Translations under genes and position numbers: made by a program | Notes under the pieces: model-generated | Seen by the model: the letters and a program-made list of their open reading frames with translations, nothing else | Database searches by the model: none | What the model was told of the DNA's origin: nothing | Source: Campylorhamphus procurvoides | Taxonomy: Eukaryota > Chordata > Aves > Passeriformes > Dendrocolaptidae | Direction: 5' to 3' | Length of the DNA: 64,000 nt | Assembly: GCA_013396655.1 (NCBI GenBank) | Contig: WBMV01006665.1 | Span: 186,001 to 250,000, forward strand | In this document: one piece after another, positions 35,448 to 49,844 of the stretch | How the letters are laid out: each line of letters begins with the position of its first letter | Numbering within the stretch: position 1 is the stretch's first letter

Positions 35448-38400
35448 AATATATACATATATTGAGATTTCTTATTCAAAGACTGCATGAATATATACCA
35501 TTTACTTCGATTACCTATTAAATACAAAATGGTATCATCACCAAACTTCAAAATTATGTGGTAGACTTATAAAAATTACATTATCTGTCTACATTAATTA
35601 TATCAATTAATTTTTTTACAGAGCTTGAAAACTTGCAAAATTGAAATAGTGAATTAAAGCATTGATGAGACATACAGAGTGGAAACCTCTGTTTATTAAA
35701 GAAAAATAAAATACAAGCATAGGAAGCAGAAGGAATCCCGGGAAGTGGGAAGGAGTATAGCTGAACAGGGAGAGCTATGTCAAAAGCAGAAGGAAGAAGA
35801 AAGCATGCAGAGGAACCAGAGATGTCCGGAAATAGTTTTGAAAAGTGTTAGAAGTCTGGTAGTCATTAGGCATAACCAAAGGCAGAACAAATGACATGTT
35901 GACATGCTTTTTGTAATGACCCACCAAATGAAGTAATTCATTATTTAATATAATGCTTTTTAAATTAAATATTTTAAGTATTTGATTGGGGGCAGAAAAC
36001 TCATAGCATTATGCATGTCTGCTAAGCTCAGCAACTTCAAAAACTGAGTTTTTGATGAAGCTGCCACAGTTTCATGTATATCCAGAGTTGTGATTTTCAA
36101 TATGCACTGTGCAAGCACCTGTATAAGAATGGATCTGTCTTTGTACAAGCATCCTGAGTGGAGAGTCACTCCATAAAACAAGAATATCAGATCTTATCTC
36201 AATACAAGACTGACAAATTACGCATAAGATTTGAACAGAATGTTATGAAATACTATCAATTTATTTTTTTTTCCTCAAGCAACATAAGAAAACATATCAA
36301 TTTTTTTGTGGCTATGTTAGAGCGCTAAGTAAAAGAAAAGAAAAAAACACCCCAGAAGGAGAAATGTTCCAAGAAAAATGCACACTGTAAGAAACAGCTA
36401 TGTGTCCTCTCCAAACTGCATTATTCCATTGAAACTCATTTATTGTAGTAACCAAGAAATGTAGTTTTAGGGTTATTTAGTAGCCACATCTTGACATTTA
36501 GAAAAATAGCTGTATATCAAGTATCACAATTATACACAGTACAATAACATTATAATCATACAAAACAAAACACAATCCGTTAACCACAATCTGAATATTT
36601 TCATATGCTTCTGCAACTACTACTTTTAGCCAGCACTGGAATCTCCAAAAGACTGGAAGAAAGTTTGTTCTTATGGCATGATTGTAAGAAGCGATGTTAC
36701 ATACCTTTTGAATGGTAAAATAAATTAAATCATGGTGAAGAGTTTTTGCAATGATATAGAAAGCTAAATATTCTTGAGGTTATGGTTAGGATTCTAGTGG
36801 TGTGGGCAGACTATATTCAAAGACATACTGTGCTATCATTATTCCAAACTAGTATGTAACTCACAGGTAGCTACAATAAAAAAATCTCTATACCTCACTG
36901 TTCCTTTAACTATTCCATCCCCTGATTTTTCTCTTGTAAAAATAAGGCCTTAAATACTTGAAAATAAGTTGAGTATATTTCACTGATACCAGGCAATTCC
37001 AAGAACAGTGCAAAAACATTTTTATTGCCAAACTCTTTCAAACTTCATTTCTAAACCAAAGTCATGGAGGACTCCTTGCAGAGCATTCAGTACATGTGAC
37101 CACTGGATTATTTGTTCTGTTTGGGATGATATGTGCAACTGCAAAATATTCAGAAATGTTTCATAAATTAGGACACTGCTTTTAAGAAAACCAAGAGAAC
37201 ATGATTTAATGGGCCTATTTGTAATCTAGCATTTTACAATCTTGAATTTTAGCGTGGAAAAATATAAGGCTATAAAAATCTCACAGCGCACTCTGCAATA
37301 CCATTACTTTGGGAAAAAAAGACTAACTTTATGACAGACATGACAAACATCTGAGGGACTTAAAACAGCAAGTCCAACTAGAAGTCAGTAAGCTTTTTTT
37401 GAAAAAACGCTGGAGGAATCTCTTAGAACACACTCATCCTTCTGAAAGAATACTCTTTAGTTGCAAATGTTCAAAAGTGCTCAGCACTCCGTAGGGCATG
37501 ATAATAAAAAAACTGTTATGGAATAAATTTTTGAAAGCCTGAACAACAGCAGCTGTGTATTAAAAGAAGCACCAATAGTGAAAGATTAAAATTATTCTAG
37601 CTGCAAGCATCTTCTGGATTTAGGAAATACTAGCAAGCTTGGAAGCATACAAACAGTTCTATGCAAGTACGCATGCATGTTAGCATTTGCATTATATATA
37701 AACAGACAATTATTGTTCCAAACTCTCCAACGCTTTTGAGAATGCCATAGTAAGCTTTAGGTATAAATGAAAAACATGAGATATACCAAATTTAATCAGA
37801 AAAAAACTAAGCACACATAAAATAAGTTTACATATCTTAGCAAAAGGTGTTGAGAGGTACAAAAATCAAGGCAGAATAACAAATGTTGGCTCTTGAACTA
37901 CAGCAACTCAGACAAAAGTGTTTCTAAATTTTAACACTATATACAATATTAGATACTCAATTTCCTGGTATTTTTCTGTCAAATAAAGCTAGACTATAAT
38001 AAACACTGTATGAAGCCCCAAGCAAGGAAGATCTAGATCTGATTATTATTATAATTATTTTTATAATTTTGGCAGAAAATCACTCCAAAACTTTCAAACT
38101 AGACAAAGTATCTCTTGCACTTATCTTCAGAAGCGTAAGATTACCCTAAGTACGTTTTAGCTCCTTTTAAATGGGAAAATATGTTTGCTAGCAAAAATGA
38201 GATTATGGAGCTTCTGTAGTATTAACTTCTGCCAAGTGCAAACAATGTTTCTCTGAGTTACTATCGAGTCATATGGCTAAGGGCAGTAACTATTATCACT
38301 TCATTTTCTGTAAAATGGCTTAGGCTTGAAACCTCCCACACTTTCGCCTTGCGACAGCTCAGGCCTGTTAAACAAGCAGAAAGTGCTTGCTTTCAAAAAT

Positions 38401-40156
38401 CTCATATGTATGGTATCATGGTGACATCACTAGCCTTCAATGTCCCTTTAAAAAGAGCTTTTTTAATTTTAACTTTGACTGAGCCAAAGCCCATATTCAC
38501 ATGAACACTAATATAATAGGATAACTTCAATCAACTCAGCTTTGAAGACCACAAGTAACACATTTTTAAAACAAAGCTACTTTTTACTAGCCAAATGCAA
38601 ATATAACTGAAGACTGAAGTATTTTTATCTGTAGCAGGAAATTGCTGTCCTTAATACAGGATTTGGAAAGTCTGACTATATCACAACTGAGTTTAGTGCA
38701 ATCTCTTTTTGGACACACAATTATACCTATTCAAGACAAACGAAACTGCTGACAGGAACCAAGGAAGTAAATTACCAGCTATTATTTTGCTTGGTCACAG
38801 TGCATTGCATTAGCTCATTTTTCAGAGCCTAATAGAGAATATGAATTTCTAATCTTCTCAAATTAGTATGCAAGGTCATTGCATTGAAGTGTTTCTTCAC
38901 TAATAACACTTGATTTTTTTGCTGCTGACAAGCTTTTATATAAATACCATGAAAACCAAATCCGTAGTTCCACAAGACATTTTCTTTTTCACAAATTATT
39001 TGCCAAGCGTTTTCACACAGAAATACATCAGAGTTTTCACATGAATACCTAAATTAGACACAGTGTTTTAGCAAACACTGAGAACTCTAAATTGGCACCA
39101 TTAAATATGTTCCTTATGGGGTTGGATATCAGGTAAAAGTTTGACAACCAGACTGAGGCAAAAATCATGAGCCAGCTGCAAGTAGAATTTAAAACCACTA
39201 GATTTTAATGCAATAATTAATTGCCAGTGCTTTTAATTTAATTTCTGCTGTTGAAATATTCAAAGTGATCATGTTTTCCAACTTTTGCCTGCAGCTACAA
39301 AGACTGGAAAAAACCTCAAAAACATTAAAAGTGTTGTTATGTGGTGGTTCCAGCAGCTGAGCTTTAAGAAATCAGGAAACTGGTGACAAAAATTACACAA
39401 GAAAGTAATACAGGGAACTGCCATTACTACTTTAGTCTCTTAAATGTTTTAGGAAGTGGTAAGGTAAAGCCTTTTTATAACAATTCCTGCAAGTGATCCA
39501 TGGTGACTTTCACATTTCAAAGAATTCTCTTGAACGAAGTATCTGAGCCCTCTCAAAGTATCCACAGGGGACAAATACTCTTACAGATTTCAGGGCATTT
39601 GTACCTTTCCTTTCACAGCTGAAGCATTGCCACACCAACAGCATCAGTTTCACGCCTTGAAAAAGTCTCTCAAAAATCAGTCATTTTTGATTGAGGGAGA
39701 AGACAAATATTTGCACAGCACACTGTTCTCAGTAAAGTCACTTCCCCTGTTCTCTTGTTTGCTATTGTCTTAGAAAAAGACCATTAGAAAAATTACTGTA
39801 AATGGTACAAAAGGTAACTAAACTATTCAATTGCTAGTGAGCTGACATGAAGTCTCTATCAGTTCTAGAGAGTTTACGTAGTTAATTGTACAACTAGATG
39901 AAATTTTGCTTCACATAGAAAAATAAAGCACACCCCTATCAATAGATCCACACCCTTCTTTAAAAGCCCTGAAAGATGATACAGAGATGCTGACTTGGAC
40001 AGCTGTCTAAAAGAGGAATAATAATTTTTAAGTGGTTGTTTTGAAACATGTTGCTCTCAGCTTTGAAGCACACATGCTGATGCAGAGTTATAACTCCAAC
40101 TCCAGCAATGCCATTTAAACTCCTGTTCTATACTCAGTTGGTTGGGGGAAGTATGT

Positions 40157-40214
40157 TTTTTTGTTTGTTTGTTTGGGATTTTTTGGGTTTTTTTTGTTGT
40201 TTTTTTTTTTTATA
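40157..40214. repeat. T-rich / (TTTG)n simple repeat
   Basis: 'tttttttgtttgtttgtttg' followed by T runs broken by GGG and G. Low-complexity sequence. Confidence 0.85.
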
Positions 40215-43197
40215 ATTTCTTCTAGGACAACCTTCACTGAATTAGAGAGGTTCTAAAACTGCACAATGAAGTGAGAAGGAAGTTATATGCTGGCTCCAAT
40301 TTTACATTCACTTTAAGTTTTGAGATCCCATTACTTGATGAAACAACTAATGATTACAAAACAGACAGATTTGCTTCTTGTTGAAACCAACAAAGCAATG
40401 AAACTTTGCTGGAACTTCTGACTTTTGGCAATAATCATCAAGAAGTTCACACTCATCAATGCTATGAGAGATTAATAGGAACTCATCTATAAAACACTAC
40501 TGACCTCTTCCAGATAACAATCTCCCAACAAAAATCTAGGAGGTGAATGCTTTATAAGGTTGAGTCACAGTATGAGACACTCTAAACCTATGACACTGTA
40601 ATAAAAGGGGGAGAATGTTCTCTTCCAAAGAAATGAAATTTCTTTTATCTCCCTGAAAAAATAATTCAGATGTTTAGAAGAAAACTAAGAGAAAAGTAAT
40701 ATACTATTATTTCACAACATACTCCACCCACAAAAACATGATTCTGGAAAAGATGTATGAATTAACTTTTAACCAACTTTTTTTTAGAGCTTGAAATTTT
40801 AAGAACAATGATTTAATAAAAGACCTCCAGATGAAAGAAATATTCAGCATGTTATAAACCTTCTCACAAAACACTTTGCTGGTTTTTGGGTCATCTCTAT
40901 TTCTGAGTTCTGCAGAAACGATAAATCCTCTTCTCTTTTTCCTTGTCACAGCTGTGAGAAAAAAATGAACCTTATCTCACAGGATTTTTCCATTTATACG
41001 TGTAGGGATCATGATCCACTGGCTTCCCAAGCTCTCAAGAGGTATTATTACAGCCTACGCTCAAGCTGGCATTGTATTGCAGAGATGATTAAGAAGGTCT
41101 GGTGGCACAATAATCACGTGCTGAGTGCTGCGAATGACAGCTGATAGCATCTATTCATACCTCCTGAAGAGAATATATATAGAATCACCTACAATGACCA
41201 TGAAAAACTGATTCGGACCATTATATGAGAATGTCAGTATTTTGTATTATCACATTGACAGTCTGTAATGATCTGAAATCAACTTCCTCTTTTTTCCTGT
41301 TGTAAATACACTCACATAGTCCTACTCATATATAGCACTCCTAGTGCTACATGGCAGAGTTGCAAACGCTTTTAGTGCATCTCTCCCGCACAATCTTTTG
41401 CAATGCTTAAAATTGTCCTCTATATTTGACCAAATTGTGGGTTTTCTTTGCAAAGTCTCACAGAAGTTGTTTCTTCTAGTTAGGATGTTATAGGGAACAG
41501 ATGGTGATTGAGGTGGTAACAGAATAATCTGGTCCATAAATTCAGAGCAAAAATAAAAAGCTGGAATTGAGCCATCTTTTTGCTAGTTTATAACTACCTT
41601 TTTTTTTTTTAAGAAACCTTTTAGACGTTTGTCGTGTCAAGTAGCAGTAAATGTAGCAGCTTTGTCAGTATTAATGATACTATAGTATTAAAGATAGAAG
41701 CAATCTAGCTTCAGGGCAGCTATGCTAGATCTGATCAAAGCTGCTTGGCACTTGCCTCTAGTCAACAGCTAAGGTTTCATTGTGCAATATTAAAAGCAGT
41801 AAATTAAGCAAAAAATTTTGTCAGTTTTTACAGTACTCTTTCTACTGTGCTGAACTTTTTATATAAGTACAGTTGGCAGAGCATTCAAGATGGTATCTGC
41901 ATCTCTATGTGACAGAGGAGCAGAATAATTTAAGAGCTGGCTTCCATTTTCATCAGGAGTTCACTCTGATGTGTATTGTGGTGTTAACATGGGACATTAA
42001 TGTGACTGGAAATACCTGTGGTCTTCACACTACATGATAGTTCAACCACCTGTGTTTAAGTTGCAAGTCATGCCCCCTGTTGGAACTTCTTGAAGTTTTT
42101 ACTATATCTGATGTGCTGTAAAACACTTGCTTTGGTGTTTTACTGTTGCTGCTCTTTGCAATGAGGTACCTCTGACTTTGCACCAGGTTTGCAGGAGTCA
42201 TGTCACTTACACGTATGATCAGCTACGAAAGCCAAGGAATGCTCACAGGAAACCAATAAATTATAGTTTGAGTTAGAAGGCTTAAAACATACAAATATAT
42301 GAACAGCCAAGCTTCTACAAGAAGAGTCTTAAAGGACCTAAAGGATCTAAATATTTGCTACTGTGTCTGCAATATTTCTATACAGTAAATAGATGTGTAC
42401 AACACAAGTGTCAAACTTGAAGGTGTGTAAGGCTATATAAACTCAGCCTCCATTTGGAGTCCAATAGCCTTCTACTTGATTCACACTGCATAAAGAGAAA
42501 CAAACTGATAAATTCTCACACTAAATGGCAAAGATTATGTAAGATCCTAATTCAGTGGAAGACCCTTTATATCAGATTTTTGGGGCCCCTTCAAAATCTG
42601 AACAAGTGTTATTTTAAGAATCTGAATTGTGCTGGTTTATACACAGAAAATAACAGTGCTCGAGAGAGAGGACTTTCTGCATAAAAGGAGCCTCTTCAGA
42701 AACCAAACATACTGGTGCAGTATTGTGTCCATCATGATTAATACTGCTTCTATGCTTGATCATTTGGTGCAGAATTTTATACTGACACAGGTAAAGTGCT
42801 GAGATAACCCCATAATATTGCATTGCTATTTACTTGTTACTACTCATTTTAGGCTAATTCATTAAGACTGTGCCCTGAAAATTATTTAAATCTACACATT
42901 TTTAATGGGTACCATACCACATAAAAATCAATGCAGAGTGGGGATGCCCTGCTCATCATGAACAGGTCTTGCTTTCTACTGCTCTTTTCCTTTGCTCACA
43001 TTCCCACTGCTTTACCAAACATTATCTACAATAAGTTTTGTAGTTCTTCAGAATGAACCTGGAATTCAAAGTGTTCAAGAGGAAGTTCTTTGCATGTACC
43101 TCTGAGGTTCAAAGCAAAGTGCACTACCGGAATCAGTGGTGACCAAACTTTCCAACTGGAAATAAAATTATCTCAAGTTATCTCAGAAAGCTCAGAG

Positions 43198-43290
43198 AAA
43201 AAACAAACAAAAAACCAAACACATAAAAAACCCACCAAAAAAATGCCAAAAACCAAAAAACCAAAACCAAACCCAAGCAACAACAACAGA
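43198..43290. repeat. A-rich (AAAC/CCAAA)n simple repeat
   Basis: A-rich units 'aaacaaac', 'aaaaccaaa' and 'caacaacaac'. The open frames on both strands here (43090-43416 and 43178-43387) result from this composition. Confidence 0.85.
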
Positions 43291-44439
43291 AAAGTGCAGA
43301 TCTTTGCTCTTTTCGTCCATTCCACTTCTTCTGCATTAGAGGTAAAGATGCAGACATATCTAGAAGCTCCCTATGAAGGACTTTCACAGCATAACCTAAA
43401 AAATCAATGCAGTTGACTCCAGCCTAGCTCTAACACTGATGGCCACTCAATCAAGTGAGAGCAGCTGGGGAGATTGTTCTTCACGTATTTCCTCTTGGCA
43501 CTCCCCCTTCACTTCTGTAGCTGTCTGGTTCAAGTTAATTAAATTAAATCTGACCTGCAGCAGAGTACTAGAAGCTGCTGCACTTATGAATTGAGCAGTG
43601 TCCCCTTCTAGAGTTATTGTGAGGCTGTCTGTAATAATAAGACAGGAATAAGCCCCATAGAGAATGAGTCCCCCAAGTTAACACTCTTGACCTATGCACC
43701 CAATAAAGCAAATCACATCGCCCCATAGTACCACATGACCTGAACACAATATACCTCCACAGCACCATGCCAGACCTAGCAAATCCTGTCTCTCAGCAGA
43801 GATCATTAACTCCTGCACAGCACACACTTTTAAACTTTCTGTTTCTTGAACTACCTTATGCAGCACTGGCTTGGGAGCCTCTGAACTACACACTGCTTTA
43901 GGACTGCACCTTGTGTGTCTGATTTTAAAACACTTTGAAAATCAGTCAGTGAATCAGCATGTGTGGATAGGCTTTACCACCTACTGTTGGCTAACAAAGC
44001 CATTAATTAGGACCCATAAGTCCCTATGTGATTTCTTTCTGTCTAAAGAGTCAAAAAACAGGAAGAAGCCATAACTCTGTTTCTTGGATTCTTTCCTCGC
44101 TCCTTCTCTTCACTGTATTTTTTTACCCTCTACATTTGCCTCCTCTGGTTTAGGATAGGAGTAAAGAACTTCTGCTGAATTCAGCCTGAATCCATGGGGC
44201 TCCTGTCCTAGGCTACCTTAGATTGCTACCAAGCATTCATAATTATTCTCCAGAATAAGAAAGCTATTACTATTAAGGGTACAGACAGACCACCACAATC
44301 TATCAAACTACAGCAGTGCCATGAGTTCCTACCTTAACAGCCAAGTAGGTGTAAATAGCTGCATGTACACTGCTAGCCTACTGCAAGTGGGAGGGTGATG
44401 TATGTTGGGATAATTTGATTTTAATTGGTATTGTACAAG

Positions 44440-45465
44440 GAGTATGCATGCAGTTATTGGACTCGATGGTTACCAATGCAAGTGAGCTCATCAGTGAGCT
44501 CCAAGACTGGAGGCAGCCTAGGCTGCAGTGATCATGCACTGGTGGAGCTCATAGTCCTGAGGGTTACCTGTCAGGCAAAGAGTAAAGTTGTGACCCTGAA
44601 TTTTAGGGAAAAAAAACTCCAGCTGGTCAAGGAACTATTCAATAGTACTCCCTGGGAAACTGCCCTCAGGGACAAGGGAGCAGAACAGAACTGGCAGAAC
44701 TTCAAGGTTGCCTTTCGTAGAGCAGAGGAGCTCATGATCCCCAGGTGTAAGAAATCAGGAAACAAAGTCAAGAGACGGGTGTGGCTGACTCAAGACCTGC
44801 TGGTCAAACAAGGGCAAGAAGGGAACACAGGCACATTGCACAGGCAACAGAACCAAGGCCAGGTATCCTGGGAAGAGTACAAGGACTGTGCCTGGTTACG
44901 CAGAGATGGGATCAGGAAGGCCAAGGTACAGCTGGAGCTGAACTTGACAAGGGACACAAAGAAAAACAAGAACGGCTTCTACAGGTATGTATGCCAGCCA
45001 GAAAAGGAAGGTCAAAGAAAGTGTACTCCCCTGATGGGCAAAATTGACAAAACTGGGAAAAAAGAGATAAGGAGAAGGCTGAGGTACTCAACAACTTTTT
45101 TGCCTCAGTCTTCACTGGCAACCTCTTTTCCTACACCTGAGTGAATGGACTGCAGTAGCGGGGAGTAAAGTCCATCTCACCGTAAGAGAAGATCAGGTTC
45201 ATGACCACCTGAGGAACCTTAACATACATAAGCCTATGGGACCTGATGAGATGTATAGCAGAGTCCTGAGAGAACTGGCTAATCCAGTTGCCAAGTCCCT
45301 CTCCATGATCTTCAAGCAACTATGGCAGTCAGGTGAAGTACCAGGTAACTCAGAAAAGGGAAATACTGTATCCATTTGGAAAAAATGTAGAAAGGAGAGC
45401 CTTGGGAAATACAGACCTGTGAGCCTCACCGCTGAGCCTGGGAAGATCGTGGAACAGTCAAGTTG
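44440..45465 (+). mobile_element. CR1 LINE ORF2 internal fragment, broken
   Basis: This is the decayed middle of a CR1 ORF2 polyprotein (endonuclease plus reverse transcriptase). The end of the endonuclease domain is seen as 'VTNASELIS' then 'GGSLGCSDHALVE'. A linker follows with 'WEEYKD', 'RRDGIRKAKVQLELNL' and 'NGFYRYV', then the reverse transcriptase start with 'HKPMGPDEMYSRVLRELA', 'WQSGEVPGNSEKGN' and 'GKYRPVSLT'. The frame changes at about 44500 and again near 45065, and a stop falls at 45142, so it is non-functional. It ends at about 45465, before the catalytic part of the reverse transcriptase and the CR1 3' end. The usual pattern of 5'-truncated CR1 copies is the reverse. Confidence 0.92.
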
Positions 45466-48012
45466 TGGTCCTTGTATCAATGTTGTGAAAACATAATATC
45501 TGTATAGCCTAATAGGTTTTTTTTATTTAATTGACTCCTTTAAAAAATGAGGGATGCTGATTGCTCTCTAGTCATGCCACATCTGAAGCAGATGGCTCTT
45601 CAGACCTGCCATATACTCAGGCTTGGAGTTTGGGAGAGGTTATGGTTTGGGAACTGTCCCTTACTGATTGATCCTAAGGGAGTAAAGTATAATCTGGCAG
45701 GTGAGTGTTTTCTAGTTTCTCTGTTGTGATTGAAATAGCTGACAGTATAGTATTCAAAAATAGCTCTTTGGTCAAGAATCACAAATGAGTATGTACATGG
45801 CTTTTCTTCCTACAAGTGGATTGTAGTTTCAGAAGGAGCAACAGGCAAAGAACCAATAGGACTTACTTCATAAGGGCATGCACAATAAAATTTTTCAAGT
45901 ACCTTTTATGGACCAATTCAATCTGTGCACTTGGATCAGCTACAGCTCTTTTCAGCATTTGTATTTCTATGTGGATTAGCAGCTGGCTCTCCTTCAGTGT
46001 TTTTAAGCAACCCTGAACTGCATAATTGCCATGGGACTATTCTAACTCATACTCTGATCATTTACAAGGATTTATACTCTGGTACACTCATTTATTCATT
46101 CAAAACAGATAACTCCCATAGGAGATACTGCACCACACAATACTCATGCTACTTCTGAAATATGGTATACTTAAGGAAACACACATATTGAAAGTGCTTA
46201 TCTGGTCTAAGATATAATAATGGCAATAAATAAATTGTGCATACAACCTTTTACTGATTGGAAAACCTATGTAAAGGTCTTCCCAAGAAAATAGTTCCTA
46301 TTACTTTAATTAAAAAGCAGCATTGAAGTCAATTGATTTATAGTCAAATGAAAAAGAAAATATGCGCTTGAGTTGGCTCTTCTGCACTGCTAGTAATTTC
46401 CTCATAAGCCTTTAAAAAGAAGTTTAAAATGTATCCTGCCAATATGGTAAAACAATAGATAAATTTCCAGAGGCTCAACTGTCCTGATACATAGAGTACA
46501 TAGAGGTAAAACCTTGCACTCAAGTATACACAGTCCATTACAAGATATGCCTTGGGCAGTGGTACTAAAGAAGGAAAACCGAAACAGAAATCAGATGACA
46601 AGGCTTTTCCACAAAAGTGTTTTGTTAGTGCCATGAAAAGTACCCTCTAAAGGTCACTTTAGAGAGATTTTATTTCTAGTTTATGCATTTTTAAATTCTG
46701 CTTCAGACAAAGAGAACTAAGTCTCCTGAAAGCTTTAAAAATGTGAGTCATCTGTTAAAAAAGCCAAACCACACTTCACTGCAACAGCACTCCAAGGAAA
46801 TTTAGGCTACTTATATCTATCTAAGCTAAGTTAAAGGTTTAAATATAAGCAATGCATTATGGCATCATATTCACACCCACTCAGAAATATTCATAACTTT
46901 AATTGTAACCCCTAGTAATATTTATCCAAACAAAAGCAGCAAAACGTTTTGTAGGAACACTGTGATTTAATAAAAAGCTGCTTTTATTCCCATGCAAGAT
47001 CAACCCTATCATCTTCAAGGAAAATACAAACCCAAACGTTGGGTTACCTAAATTACAAATCTCAGAAGGGTTATTTTCAGAAAGTGTTGATATTTTTTTC
47101 AGAGCACTTAATTGCTCAGCCACTTTAACTGACCTGATTTCAAACACACAGAAAAAGGAGACGTCTTGTTCAAAGAGCTTTGAGAGCCACCTCGATCATC
47201 AAGTAATGTAATCTAGAAATAGCAAAGCGGAGACATTCCTGCAAAATCTGCATGTTTGTCCTTGATGGACAGTACTTGGTTTCAGAATTAAACATAACTG
47301 CTACTCAAACTGATGCTCACATTTACATGGCTAATAAAAACTAACTAATTTACAAATTTCTAACTAATTTACAAATGAGTCTAATTGGACTGTGTTTTCC
47401 CTTTGAGAAATAACTAAAAATTGGACTGCTCCCAAAAATCTAATAGAAAAATAACAGCTATTTTTAAAAATTGCAATAAGTTTATACTTGCCCTCATTTT
47501 AATGAATATTAATCAAATGCATGCATAATAGAGTTATTTGCTCTCTTAGCTAAAAAAAAACAAGAAAAAAAAGAAAAATGCACAAGTAATATCAGTATAG
47601 GGTTTTTTGTTTCTAGGAAAAAATTATAGAAAATACGATATTTTAATGCAGAAAAGAAAAATCAGAGTTTCTTGATTTATTTGAGTTACTTTGTAGTATG
47701 TTATCAGCTGAGCAGTACACTGCCTAACTTTTATCTTCAAATCTAAGAAGCACCAGGTATAGAAGTGCTCCAATACACGTACATGCATGCATCTAACTGT
47801 CAATGAATGCAAATGTCATGAAAATGTAACTAAAAATTTCCTGTGCATTTCTATATTTTTTCTAATTTGAAATGAATAAAAATGCCATTTTTTTATAATC
47901 TGTAAATCATCATCTCAGAAATAAGCATACGAAGAGGAACAGAACTATGAAAGGGAAAATATTTAATGTCTGAGGATTGTCAGAGTAATAGCTCATCCTG
48001 ATTTTGTCAGGA
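45466..48012. other. Intron 5 stretch, mostly unique
   Basis: AT-rich, with no recognised element. A 17-bp unit 'ctaactaatttacaaat' is repeated with a 2-nt spacer at 47341-47376. The abrupt change from CR1 to unrelated sequence lies at the left edge. Confidence 0.45.
47341..47376. repeat. Two-copy 17-bp direct repeat
   Basis: 'ctaactaatttacaaat' occurs at 47341-47357 and again at 47360-47376, separated by 'tt'. This is a small tandem duplication. Confidence 0.9.
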
Positions 48013-48082
48013 TTTTTGAGCAGGAAGCTGGACTAGATGACCTTCTGTCGTCCTTTCCAACCTGAAACTACTTATGATTTGA
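48013..48082 (+). mobile_element. CR1 LINE 3' terminal fragment, very short
   Basis: 'aagctggactagatgacctt', then 'tcctttccaacctgaaacta' and 'tatgatttgatt' form the last roughly 70 bp of a CR1 tail. Confidence 0.8.
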
Positions 48083-49844
48083 TTTTCACTTTTTCTATTA
48101 CCAGAGATGAAAATGTTTGCAGCCTTTTTAGAAGCTGGTACAAACTTATTGGCTATTGATCATATAGCTCTTTGCCTATGTACCTTAATTAAAATATGTA
48201 GTCTAGTTGCAGGTGCTGTCACTGAAACAAGCAGTATTATGTGTTTCATTTTCTTCAGGGTCTAGATTTCCTTTATAATTAGTTTTCAAATGCTGCAGTC
48301 CCTTCTGAAAGTGATCAGCAAAAGGAGAGAAAAAAACCCACATTTTAATACTCACAGCACAACATTCTCTGTATGAAGCAGATGTTGACAATCCAGACAA
48401 GCAGAATCTGGAGCTGACAGAAGCCTGTTTCCTGAACAAATGTACTAACAAGCATGCCAGGCTCCAAGGGTTAAGCCACACTATAAAACAGTTCTTGTTT
48501 CCTGGAAAGCCTCCAAACTACATTGGACTACTATCTTGTCCCTTGTTGCTCCCACTTAGTAGCTCCTTCACAAAAGGTGCAAAATGGCCATAAACTAAAA
48601 TACTCACAAAAATATTGTTTCATTACTGTTGCTTTCCCAACCTGCACTGTGCACCTAAATGTTTTTGGTGGAGTTTACTTCTTGTAAACTGATGATGAAG
48701 TGGGTTTTCCTTCTTTCCTTCAAAAACTTTGAGTCATGTGTTGTAACTGAAAATTATGGGTTATATTTTCAGGCAAGCTAAGGCCAAGCCTTCTTGGCCA
48801 GAGTATAGTTGGCATACAGAAAATACATCAAGGAAGCGTGCCTGCTTGGTGATACCAGTATTCTAGCAGAGCCAGTACTCAGTGGAGCTACACTTAACAC
48901 AGTTTTTGCCTGTCTGGTGAGCACAAGAAACCTACTGCAAACTTAACAGAGAGTTTCAGTAGGCAATGACAGTATATTCTTGTAAATTCTATATATTACA
49001 GTCTTGTTTAAAATACTAATAAGTCTTGCAAACCCTAATTTTTAGTATTACAGTGATAAATAATATTTTAATGTCTTCAAGATTCATAAACTACTAACCA
49101 AAGCAGTAAGATCTAGTTGTAAATCTCATCATATTTCCCAAAGCCAAAATGTTTTCTGTTTGCTACCATCTCTGTTCAGATCACACATCAACTTATAAGT
49201 AGGATCATTTTCTTTCATCTCTAACCTGACACATACATTTATGTCATGACTTTACTAACAGTGGAATGAAATCCTCCATTTACTAAAAATGTCAACAAAT
49301 TAGACTGGACTTTTCTTTAAGATTTGAAAAGTCATAGCAACTCTAAAATACAGTTCTGTAGCTGCATCTCTGTAGTTCTTCTGCTGGTCTTTCAATGTTT
49401 TCTTAGACTGCCATAGTGCATTAACTTAAAATAGAGGTACAGTGTGCTGTGAATGTTTTAGATCCTATGCACAATTTTGAATTTAGAAGTGTGCAGCATT
49501 CAGCCAAAGACAGTTAAGTGAACAGGTCAAATAACAACAAATAAATTAAGAAATGAGCACTTTTAAGTAAGCCTTCATCCTGATTAAGGCTAATCTCAGA
49601 AATGCATGAAACAACAGCATTGTATTCAAAACATTACACATACTCTGCATATAATTTCAACAACATTAAAATAGGCCAAACAAAGAGATCTCAGTACTAT
49701 AAAAACAACAGTAAAGATTTGTCTTGTTCCCTACAACTAGTCATTCCAGCTTTTCTCTAATTGGAAGCAGAAGATATAAGAAATTCTGCAAAGACAAAAG
49801 AGGAAGAACATGTTCTTTCAGCCTAAACCCACAGCATGTTCTGC

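Larger units (their letters stand above)
35448..44439. other. Repeat-poor central segment of intron 5
   Basis: About 9 kb with no recognised transposon apart from short simple repeats (40157-40214 and 43198-43290). AT-rich motifs such as 'gcaataattaattgccagtg' (near 39210) and an 8-bp hairpin 'cagtgttt'/'aaacactg' near 39060 are present. No open frame of 60 or more codons exists between 36182 and 40706. It is a candidate place for regulatory DNA, but conservation was not tested. Confidence 0.4.

Noticed and set aside
44425..45144. Longest open frame in the window (239 codons) as a host gene
   Set aside because: Its motifs (GCSDHALVE, GIRKAKVQLELNL, NGFYRYV) are CR1 ORF2; it is a LINE remnant with frameshifts.
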